DNA of 45,335 bases from NCBI GenBank assembly GCA_903821395.1, contig CAIJLJ010000043.1, positions 1 through 45,335 on the forward strand, written 5' to 3'. Position 1 is the first letter of the stretch, and every line of letters begins with the position of its first letter. Positions 1-6,671 of this stretch are shown in pieces. Position numbers and translations under genes: made by a program. The notes beneath the pieces were generated by a model. It was not told the DNA's origin and did no database searches. It saw only the letters and a list, made by a program, of their open reading frames with translations. The DNA comes from an uncultured Solirubrobacterales bacterium (GTDB taxonomy: Bacteria > Actinomycetota > Thermoleophilia > Solirubrobacterales > Solirubrobacteraceae).

Positions 1-545
1 CCTTGGCCGTCAGAAATCTCACCGGGGCCACACTGGTTGCCTTGACTCACTGTCGCCTTACCGCCGGTTCGTACGTAGCCGAGCTTTGCCGCTCCGATCG
101 GCGCCCCCTTCGCGAGCTTAACGACACCCGTTCCCTTCAGCAGCACCGATTTCGAGGCCAAAAAACGTGAAAGCTTTGCGTAGCCCTTCAGCGCAGTGAT
201 CTTCCCGAGAGCGATCGACTTGCCTGAAACCTTGCCGAGCCGAGTTGAGCCCTTCGCGCCGTTGCCGTAGAGAAGAATTGGACCCGCGTAAGCGCCGCGG
301 CTTGTAACGAGCTGAAGCGAGAGACCGTTGACCTTGGCCGAAGCGACCTTGAGGCTGAACGCCCCGTTGCTCTTGACCGTCGTTGTGACGGCGGCTCCGC
401 TGGTCGGCAACGCCATTACCCGAAGCCCCTTGGCTGCAGGCTTGATGGTGCCGCTAACAGTGAACGTCGAGGCCGCGTCAGCGGCAGCCGGCAGCGCAAA
501 AACTGAGACGGCCGCGATTGAGCTAGCAATGACACGAAGGCGCAT
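1..545 (-). CDS. Secreted protein of unknown function, 3' end outside window
   Basis: The reading frame stays open from an ATG at 545 to the window edge, giving 181 residues without the C-terminus. The N-terminus (MRLRVIASSIAAVSVFALPA followed by AADAAS) is a typical Sec signal peptide with an Ala-x-Ala cleavage site near residue 25. The mature part is rich in Gly, Ala, Ser, Thr and Lys, with a beta-rich look, and resembles the repeat-poor exported proteins of unknown function common in actinobacteria. A GGGAG ribosome-binding site lies about 10 bases before the ATG. I do not recognise a family. It is co-directional with the riboswitch-controlled gene upstream of it, 92 bases away, but has a possible promoter of its own. 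Confidence 0.7.
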   Translation of the reverse strand, partial: MRLRVIASSIAAVSVFALPAAADAASTFTVSGTIKPAAKGLRVMALPTSGAAVTTTVKSNGAFSLKVASAKVNGLSLQLVTSRGAYAGPILLYGNGAKGSTRLGKVSGKSIALGKITALKGYAKLSRFLASKSVLLKGTGVVKLAKGAPIGAAKLGYVRTGGKATVSQGNQCGPGEISDGQ

Positions 546-581
546 TAGTCAAAATCTCCCAAGATTGAATAAGAATTCGAC

Positions 582-611
582 TATAAACGATCACTAGCAC
601 TCGCGCGCCAA
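582..611 (-). promoter_or_regulatory. Possible sigma-70-type promoter of the secreted-protein gene
   Basis: On the minus strand TTGGCG (606-611) and TTTATA (582-587) are separated by 18 bases, in the 92-base gap between the stop of the ThrC-like gene and the start of the secreted protein at 545. The match is moderate, and this is a guess from sequence only. Confidence 0.3.
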
Positions 612-637
612 TTCAGCGAACTCTTAACAGTTGACTT

Positions 638-2176
638 TCAACCACCAGCAACGGCGGGCAGAATCTGTACCTCTTGCCCATCCGTGACCGGCGTATCGAG
701 CAGTTCGCCAAAGCGGATGTCGTCGCCGTTGACGTACACGTTGATAAAGCGCCGCAGTGAGCCGTCCTCGTCGCTCAGCCGCTCGCGAAGCTCTGGATAG
801 GCGATGTAGAGCGCCTCGAGCGCTTCACCGACCGTTGATCCCTCTACGGCAACAGCGCCCTCTCCTCCGGCGCTTGCGCGCAGCTGGGTTGGCAGCTTCA
901 TCGTGACGCTCATTGAGCACCCCAGGTTCGCTTCGACCTTCGAAGTGAACTCGTCGAAGGTTGGTTCGATCTCAAACGACTCGAAGCTGCCACGGACGGC
1001 GTCGAGTGTCTTTAGTCCATCGCCGGTGATGACCGCAACAACCGACTCGTCGCGGCCGATGTCGCCACGCTCGGCTAGCTTCGCCAGAGTCGCGACGGTC
1101 ACGCCGCCTGCCGTCTCGGTGAAGACTCCTGTCGTTTCAGCGAGCAGACGAATACCCGCGCGGATCTCGTCATCAGTAACCGAGTCGATCGAGCCGCCGC
1201 TGCTCTTCGCCAGTTCAAGCGCGTACGGGCCGTCGGCCGGGTTTCCGATCGCGAGCGACTTGGCGATCGTGTCGGGCTTAACCGGCTGGCAGAAGTCGCG
1301 GCCCTCGGCCCATGCCGTAGCAACCGGTGAGCAGCCCGCAGCCTGCGCGCCGTTCATTGTTGGTAGCTCGCCTTCGAGCAGGCCTAGATCGAGCCAGTCC
1401 GCGAATCCCTTGCCGATCTTTGTGAACAGTGAACCCGACGCGACCGGGGAAACAATCCGGTCTGGGGTGCGCCAGCCGAGCTGCTCGCCGATCTCATAGG
1501 CGATGGTCTTCGACCCTTCGGCGTAGTACGGACGGAGGTTAACGTTGACGAAGGCCCAGTTGCGCTCGCCGCTGAGCTCCATGCAGAGCCGATTCACATC
1601 GTCGTAGTTGCCACGGACCTTGACCAGGTTGGTGCCGTAGACGCCGGTCGCGAGGATCTTCTGCTCCTCGAGGTTGGCGGGGATGAAGACGTAGCTCTCC
1701 ATCCCAAGCGCGGCCGCGTTGGCTGCAACGGAGTTGGCAAGGTTGCCGGTCGATGCACAAGCCAGCACTTCGAAGCCGAACGCGCGAGCCCTAGCGGCGG
1801 CGACGCTTACGACGCGGTCCTTGAACGAGTGCGTCGGGTTAGCGGCATCGTTCTTGACCCAAACCTCACCTAGGCCGAGCCGCTCGGCAAGCCGATCGGC
1901 GCGAATTAGAGGCGTGCAGCCGGCTGCAAGGCCGACGCGCGACGAATTGCGTCCTGACGGACCTGGCGGGCCGTCAGGCAGCGGCAGGAAGTCGGAGTAG
2001 CGCCACAGGTTCTGTGGCCCGCCCTGAATCTTGCGTCGGAGCTCAGGAATGTCCTGGCCCAGCGCGCTGTTGTCGTAGGCAACTTCAAGTGGCCCGAAGC
2101 AACGTTCGCAGACGTAGATCGGGTCCAGTTCGTAAACGGATCCGCATTCGCGGCACTTCAGATTGGTGGCACTCAT
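638..2176 (-). CDS. thrC: Threonine-synthase-type PLP enzyme fused to a MoaD/CysO-like sulfur carrier (possible homocysteine synthase)
   Basis: The 512-residue protein opens with a four-cysteine zinc ribbon (C8, C11, C23, C26). A fold-type II PLP domain follows, with the Schiff-base lysine in NPTHSFKDR (K119) and an ASTGN substrate loop, as in threonine synthase. From M422 the same frame continues into a roughly 90-residue beta-grasp domain ending in AVAGG, the Gly-Gly tail that MoaD, ThiS and CysO use as a thiocarboxylate sulfur donor. No stop separates the two parts. The start at 2176 is chosen because GGCGGAGG sits 7 bases upstream; an earlier in-frame ATG at 2242 lies inside the riboswitch. 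A SAM-I riboswitch precedes the gene. By fold the enzyme acts on O-phosphohomoserine. Together the carrier tail and the SAM control suggest it makes homocysteine (inference), with threonine synthase as the conservative name. Confidence 0.9.
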   Translation of the reverse strand: MSATNLKCRECGSVYELDPIYVCERCFGPLEVAYDNSALGQDIPELRRKIQGGPQNLWRYSDFLPLPDGPPGPSGRNSSRVGLAAGCTPLIRADRLAERLGLGEVWVKNDAANPTHSFKDRVVSVAAARARAFGFEVLACASTGNLANSVAANAAALGMESYVFIPANLEEQKILATGVYGTNLVKVRGNYDDVNRLCMELSGERNWAFVNVNLRPYYAEGSKTIAYEIGEQLGWRTPDRIVSPVASGSLFTKIGKGFADWLDLGLLEGELPTMNGAQAAGCSPVATAWAEGRDFCQPVKPDTIAKSLAIGNPADGPYALELAKSSGGSIDSVTDDEIRAGIRLLAETTGVFTETAGGVTVATLAKLAERGDIGRDESVVAVITGDGLKTLDAVRGSFESFEIEPTFDEFTSKVEANLGCSMSVTMKLPTQLRASAGGEGAVAVEGSTVGEALEALYIAYPELRERLSDEDGSLRRFINVYVNGDDIRFGELLDTPVTDGQEVQILPAVAGG

Positions 2177-2177
2177 T

Positions 2178-2207
2178 AAAAAACCTCCGCCTTCAAGTGG
2201 CGGAGGT
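2178..2207 (-). terminator. Riboswitch expression platform: intrinsic terminator that also holds the ribosome-binding site
   Basis: On the minus strand ACCTCCGCC (2199-2207) and GGCGGAGGT (2183-2191) form a perfect 9-bp stem with a 7-base loop, followed by a T6 run, an A and then the ATG at 2176. The downstream arm contains the GGAGG ribosome-binding site, so the same hairpin could stop transcription and hide the start site. The upstream arm, extended to 2197-2207, can instead pair at 10 of 11 positions (one of them a wobble) with 2213-2223, part of which belongs to the P1 stem of the SAM aptamer. This is the classic antiterminator arrangement. Confidence 0.9.
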
Positions 2208-2212
2208 ATGAG

Positions 2213-2303
2213 ACTTCCACCACATCTGTCAGGAATTGGCACCTTCCCTTTCGGGAGGTTGCCGGGGTTTCAACGGGCCAGTCCCTCCACCCCTCTAGAT
2301 GTG
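2213..2303 (-). promoter_or_regulatory. SAM-I (S-box) riboswitch aptamer with antiterminator arm
   Basis: The minus-strand sequence carries the conserved S-box core in order: AGAGG, GTGGAGGGACTGGCCCG, TTGAAACCCCGGCAACC, a short CCC-GAAA-GGG hairpin, then GGTGCCAATTCC. The P1 stem closes with CACATCT (2297-2303) and AGATGTG (2221-2227). The antiterminator arm (2213-2223) shares three bases with P1. SAM binding should therefore stabilise P1, free the terminator and switch the downstream gene off. S-box riboswitches normally control methionine, cysteine and SAM genes, which bears on the role of the enzyme downstream. Confidence 0.96.
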
Positions 2304-2321
2304 TCCAGCTATGTGAGCAGC

Positions 2322-2351
2322 AAGATAGCACGTCGGCGTGCAGAGCTACAA
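2322..2351 (-). promoter_or_regulatory. Possible promoter of the riboswitch leader
   Basis: TTGTAG (2346-2351) and TATCTT (2322-2327) on the minus strand are 18 bases apart and end about 18 bases before the riboswitch P1 stem. This fits a transcript starting just ahead of the aptamer. Sequence match only. Confidence 0.4.
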
Positions 2352-2396
2352 CTGCCGCTCGCTCGCGGGTACACTGCCCAGCAGAGGTCAATTCTG

Positions 2397-2480
2397 ATGC
2401 CAGCCGACGAACCACGAAGTCTCGATGCCGAGCCTTCCCAAGCCTACGCTGCGTCGACCTCTGCGCCGACGCGGCAATGA
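2397..2480 (+). CDS. Candidate 27-codon leader peptide overlapping the corA start
   Basis: An ATG at 2397 has a GAGGT ribosome-binding site about 8 bases upstream, better than anything in front of the corA ATG at 2425. The frame encodes 27 residues (start MPADEPRSLDAEPS) and stops at 2480, so it overlaps the first 56 bases of corA in another frame. A possible TACACT -10 element lies at 2370-2375. Proline-containing leader peptides control some magnesium transporter genes in enterobacteria; whether this one is translated here is unknown. Confidence 0.22.
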   Translation: MPADEPRSLDAEPSQAYAASTSAPTRQ

Positions 2481-3438
2481 GTCGGTCCCCGCTGCCGAAG
2501 AGCTCGGTGCTGCCCGCGTTGAGGTAATCGAGTACGAAGCCCCGGGCGGCGGTCTTAAGTGGATCAACTTCAGTGACTGGCGTTCGGTTGAGCGCGACTG
2601 GCTGATGGAGAACTTCGAGTTCCACGCTCTCGACTACGAGGACCTCAACTCGCGCAACCAGCGACCAAAGGTCGACGAGTACGACGACTACCTCTTCATC
2701 GTGCTGCAGTTCCCCCGCTACGACAAGGAACTGCGCCGGCTCAGCGCCGTCGAGCTAGACGTCTTCGTTGGCCCCGATTATGTGATCACGATCCCGAAGG
2801 CCCCGCTGGCTGCCGTTGACTACCTGTTCGAGCGCTGCGAGAGCCGGCCGGGCGTCCGCGACGAACTGTTTGGCAAAGGTGCCGGTTACCTGCTTTATCG
2901 GATCGTCGACGACTGCGTCGATGCCGGCTTCCCGATGCTGCGCAAGATCGGCAACAAGCTCGAGAAGCTAGAGAACCATGTGTTCGAGGGTCGGTCGAGC
3001 GAGGTAGTCCGTGACATCTTCACCGCTAAGCAGGAAGTGATCAACTTCCGCTCCGTCGTCCGGCCGATGCGTCCGGCGCTCGCCGACCTCGAGCGGACCA
3101 CGAAGCGCTACATGGCAGCCGATCTCGACATTTACTTCGACGACATCAACGATGCTTCGGAGCGTGTGTGGGACATGCTGGAGAATTTCAAAGAGGTCGT
3201 CGAGGCGCTCGAGGAGACGAACGAGTCCGTTCTCTCGCACCAGCTCAACACGATCTTGCGGGTGCTGACCGCGATCAGCTTGGTGCTGCTTCCGCTAACG
3301 CTGATCGCGAGCATCTTCGGGATGAACACGCGGGTTCCCGGCCAGGGCGGGATCGAGGCGTTCTGGATTGTGATTGCCGCAATGATCGTGATCCTGATCG
3401 GGCTGATCGCTTTCTTCCGCCGTCGTGGAATCCTCTAA
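2425..3438 (+). CDS. corA: CorA-family divalent metal (Mg2+/Co2+) transport protein
   Basis: A 337-residue protein with the CorA layout: a long alpha/beta cytoplasmic domain, a long helical stalk (about residues 180-275, with ENHVF and heptad-like stretches), and two C-terminal transmembrane helices. The signature GMN filter motif is at 299-301, directly after the first helix, and a basic RRRGIL tail follows the second. CorA forms a pentameric channel for Mg2+, Co2+ or Ni2+ uptake in the inner membrane. The ATG at 2425 lacks a clear ribosome-binding site, but no later in-frame start exists before the conserved core. The gene is divergent from the riboswitch-controlled gene, and its last 14 bases overlap the lipid kinase gene, suggesting coupled translation. 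Confidence 0.9.
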   Translation: MPSLPKPTLRRPLRRRGNESVPAAEELGAARVEVIEYEAPGGGLKWINFSDWRSVERDWLMENFEFHALDYEDLNSRNQRPKVDEYDDYLFIVLQFPRYDKELRRLSAVELDVFVGPDYVITIPKAPLAAVDYLFERCESRPGVRDELFGKGAGYLLYRIVDDCVDAGFPMLRKIGNKLEKLENHVFEGRSSEVVRDIFTAKQEVINFRSVVRPMRPALADLERTTKRYMAADLDIYFDDINDASERVWDMLENFKEVVEALEETNESVLSHQLNTILRVLTAISLVLLPLTLIASIFGMNTRVPGQGGIEAFWIVIAAMIVILIGLIAFFRRRGIL

Positions 3439-4387
3439 CTCCGCGCCGCGCCGGCGGATGTTGGTCGTCGTTAACCCATACGCGACCTCGGTAGACCGCA
3501 AGATGCGGAACCTCGTCCTTGCGGCACTCGAAAGCCGTTATGACGTCGACGTTGCCGACACGACCGCCCCGGGCCACGCCCGCGAGCTCGCGTCGACTGC
3601 GGCGACAGACGGCCACGAGCTCGTCGCAACGCTCGGCGGCGACGGCACCCTGAATGAGGCGGCAGAAGCACTCGCCGGATCGGGTGTGCCGCTATATCCG
3701 CTGCCCGGCGGGTCTCAGAACGTCTTCGCAAAGCTTCTTGGCCTACCGAGCGAGATTGTTGATGCCACGCAGCGTCTGCTCGACTTGGCCGACAGCTGGC
3801 CGATCCAACACGTGGACCTAGGGCGGGCCAACGACCGTGTATTCACATTCGCAGCTGGCGTCGGCCTAGACGCCAGCGTCGTGGCGAAGGTAGATGCCAA
3901 TCCTGAGCGCAAGGCCCGCCTGAAGCAGTGGTATTACGTCCAGAGTGGGATCACCGTCTTCCTGCGTACTTACGCGCTCCGTCGCCCGATGATCGTCGTC
4001 GAAACGGACGAAGGCGCCGTCCCCGCCAGCACGGTGATGGTTCAAAACGGACCAAGCTTCACATTCGCTGGTGCACGGCCGGTAACGCTCTGCGGCAACG
4101 TTGCGCTCGACTCCGGTAGCTTCGCCGCCGCGCTGGTTCGCTCCGGCGGACCGCTACGGGCGGGCCTGACCGCGCTGCGGATCGTGGGTGCAACAGCGGA
4201 GAACGGTGGCACGAACGGCACGACGCAGCTATCACCGCTGACCACACTCCGGCTCAGCAGCGCCGATGGCCAGCTACTCCCGCTTCAGGTTGACGGCGAC
4301 TTTGCCGGCGACCACGCCACCGTCGAGTTCACGATTGAGCCGGGCGCGCTAACTGTGCTGGCACCTGCCCCTAAGCGCCCGGCGTGA
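3425..4387 (+). CDS. Diacylglycerol kinase-like lipid kinase (DagK/YegS family)
   Basis: The 320-residue protein has the DAGK catalytic fold. A VVNPYA start strand is followed by the nucleotide-binding loop GGDGTLNEAAEAL near residue 70, PLPGGSQNVFAK, and a C-terminal beta-sandwich with a VDGDFAG motif. It probably phosphorylates diacylglycerol or a related membrane lipid at the cytoplasmic face. The GTG at 3425 overlaps corA by 14 bases; an ATG at 3458 (MLVVVNPYA) is an equally plausible start, and neither has a strong ribosome-binding site. The 3' end overlaps the oppositely oriented rel gene by 17 bases. A second, membrane-anchored member of the family is at 32150. Confidence 0.85.
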   Translation: MESSNSAPRRRMLVVVNPYATSVDRKMRNLVLAALESRYDVDVADTTAPGHARELASTAATDGHELVATLGGDGTLNEAAEALAGSGVPLYPLPGGSQNVFAKLLGLPSEIVDATQRLLDLADSWPIQHVDLGRANDRVFTFAAGVGLDASVVAKVDANPERKARLKQWYYVQSGITVFLRTYALRRPMIVVETDEGAVPASTVMVQNGPSFTFAGARPVTLCGNVALDSGSFAAALVRSGGPLRAGLTALRIVGATAENGGTNGTTQLSPLTTLRLSSADGQLLPLQVDGDFAGDHATVEFTIEPGALTVLAPAPKRPA

Positions 4388-6671
4388 CGCGATAAGCGTC
4401 GAAAACGCTTTCAACCGCTCGAAGCCTCGTGATCGTGGACTTCAGCACCGTCGTATCGACAACCTCGATCACAAAGCGGTTCGCAACCATCGGCCGGTGG
4501 TCGAGGCAGCGGGCTTCGACGATGCTTGCGCCCTGCTCACCGATCGTGCGCGTTAGGTCCTCGAGTAGACGCGTCCTATCCCACGCGTCGACATGAATTT
4601 CTGCGAGGAACCCAGTTTGGTTGTCGCCTTCCCAACGGACCTCGACGAAGCGGGCGGGATCCTTACGTAGCGCGTTCACGTTGCGGCAGTCGTCGCGGTG
4701 AATCGTGATTCCGCGCCCGAGCGAGACGTAGCCGACGATGCCATCGCCGGGAACTGGATGGCAGCACTTGGCTAAGCGCAGCATCACGCGGTCGGCGCCC
4801 TTGACCTTGATTCCGAGGTCGTGCGAGCTGCCGCTTGGCATCCGCGGCCCGGGACGGTCAGCCTCGAGCGCCTCGCCGGCAGCGGGTTCCGGTTCAGCGG
4901 TCTTGCCCTGTCCAAGCTGCGCGATGATCTTCGCGACGACTACCTTCGCCGAGATTTTCGAACCGCCAAGGGCTACGTAGAAGTCTTCCGTTTTGCGGAA
5001 ACCCATCTCGCGGATCACGGCCGCCAGCAGCGGTGATCCAGTGATCTTCTGGACCGGGAGATCGGCGCTGCGGAGCTGAGCTTGGAGCATTTCGCGGCCG
5101 TTTCTTTCAGCGTCCTCACGGCTTTCGGCGCTAAACCACTGCGTGATCTTCTTGCGCGCCCGCGTCGTTGTAACAAGTGCCAGCCAGTCGCGCGACGGGC
5201 CGCGCTCGCGCCTCCCAGTCAAAACCTCAACGCGATCGCCGGAGCGGAGCTCGTAGCCGAGCGGCACGAGCTTGCCGTTGACCTTCGCTCCCACACAGCG
5301 ATGGCCGAGCTCGGTGTGGATCTCATAGGCAAAATCGAGCGGTGTTGCTCCTGTCGCGAGAGAGCGCACTTCGCCTTCAGGCGTGAAGACGAATACCTCC
5401 TCCTCGTCATCGTCGAGCTCTCCTTTGAGATTGCCGACGAACTCATCGGGGTCTGCCAGCTCCTGCTGCCACTCGAGCATCGAACGCAGCCAGGTCAGCT
5501 TCGTCTCGCTTGCCGGAGTTCCGGGCGCAGCGCCAGCAAGCCGGTCTTTGTAGGACCAGTGAGCGGCGACACCGTATTCAGCCGTCTCGTGCATATCGCG
5601 GGTACGGATCTGGATCTCAAGCGGGAGCCCTTCCGGCCCGATCACTGTCGTGTGCAGCGACTGATAGCGGTTCGCTTTCGGCATAGCGATCATGTCTTTA
5701 AACCGTCCGGGGAGCGGCTTCCAAAGCGAATGAATTACGCCGACGGCGCCGTAGCAATCCTTCACGCTGTCGACCGTGACGCGCATCGCCGTTAGGTCGT
5801 AGATCTCATTGAACTCGCGATCCTTCTTCGTCATCTTCGAATAAATCGAATAGAAGTGCTTCGCGCGGCCCGATATCTGCGCCTCAATGCCAACGACGTG
5901 GAGCTCCCCTTGGAGCTCCTCGCCAGCGGCGGCAACGTATTGCTCGCGCGCTTCGCGCTGCTGGTTCACGAGACCTTTGATCTCGTTGAATTTGCGCGGG
6001 TGGAGCGTCGCGAACGCTAGATCTTCGAGCTCCCACTTGATTGCGTGGACACCAAGACGATGGGCGATCGGCGCGTAGATCTCAAGCGTTTCGCGCGCCT
6101 TCTCGACCTGCTTCTGTTTTGGCATCGCCGAGATCGTGCGCATGTTGTGAAGTCGGTCGGCGAGCTTGAGCAGAATCACGCGAATATCTGTCGCCATTGC
6201 GACGATCATCTTGCGGTAGTTCTCAGCCTGGGCTTCGTTGCGCGACTTGAACGAGAGGGCGTCGAGCTTCGTGACACCGTCAACTAGCGCAGCGGCTTCA
6301 GCACCGAAGATCGAGTTGATCTCCTCGATCGAAGCCGACGTGTCTTCAACCGTGTCGTGGAGCAACGCTGCAACGAGCGTTTCGGTGTCAAGACCAAGGC
6401 CCGCGCAGATCGTCGCCACGCTGACTGGGTGACTGATGAACTCTTCGCCCGAGCGCCGACGTTGATCGCGGTGCTGGTGGCCAGCGAAGCGGTACGCCTC
6501 AGTGATTCGTTCCTTGTCGATCGTGAGCGCGCTCTGCGGCTCGCGTTCGGCGATGACGGCGAAGAGCTCTGATAGTGCTTGGCGCTCAGCGTCGTCGAGC
6601 GGCTGGGCCGCCGGCGGTGGCTGGACCGTTGACGCGGCTACGCCGCCAGTGACGCGATCGGGCTCAGCCAT
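4371..6671 (-). CDS. rel: Bifunctional (p)ppGpp synthetase/hydrolase Rel
   Basis: A full-length 766-residue RelA/SpoT homologue. The hydrolase HD site is intact (HDTVED at 105-110). The synthetase domain carries the RFKD signature (323-326) of bifunctional Rel and the YQSLH motif. A TGS domain follows (about 425-490), then a zinc-finger-like region containing KCCHPVPGDGIVGY and a C-terminal ACT domain (about 690-766). It makes and degrades (p)ppGpp during amino-acid starvation on the ribosome. The start overlaps the end of recJ by 34 bases, so the two genes are probably translationally coupled. The secDF-rel neighbourhood is typical of actinobacteria, although apt, often found between them, is missing. 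Confidence 0.96.
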   Translation of the reverse strand: MAEPDRVTGGVAASTVQPPPAAQPLDDAERQALSELFAVIAEREPQSALTIDKERITEAYRFAGHQHRDQRRRSGEEFISHPVSVATICAGLGLDTETLVAALLHDTVEDTSASIEEINSIFGAEAAALVDGVTKLDALSFKSRNEAQAENYRKMIVAMATDIRVILLKLADRLHNMRTISAMPKQKQVEKARETLEIYAPIAHRLGVHAIKWELEDLAFATLHPRKFNEIKGLVNQQREAREQYVAAAGEELQGELHVVGIEAQISGRAKHFYSIYSKMTKKDREFNEIYDLTAMRVTVDSVKDCYGAVGVIHSLWKPLPGRFKDMIAMPKANRYQSLHTTVIGPEGLPLEIQIRTRDMHETAEYGVAAHWSYKDRLAGAAPGTPASETKLTWLRSMLEWQQELADPDEFVGNLKGELDDDEEEVFVFTPEGEVRSLATGATPLDFAYEIHTELGHRCVGAKVNGKLVPLGYELRSGDRVEVLTGRRERGPSRDWLALVTTTRARKKITQWFSAESREDAERNGREMLQAQLRSADLPVQKITGSPLLAAVIREMGFRKTEDFYVALGGSKISAKVVVAKIIAQLGQGKTAEPEPAAGEALEADRPGPRMPSGSSHDLGIKVKGADRVMLRLAKCCHPVPGDGIVGYVSLGRGITIHRDDCRNVNALRKDPARFVEVRWEGDNQTGFLAEIHVDAWDRTRLLEDLTRTIGEQGASIVEARCLDHRPMVANRFVIEVVDTTVLKSTITRLRAVESVFDAYRVTPGA

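Noticed and set aside
5082-5795. 237-codon plus-strand frame opposite rel
   Set aside because: Shadow of the rel coding sequence, with no motif and no plausible start signals.
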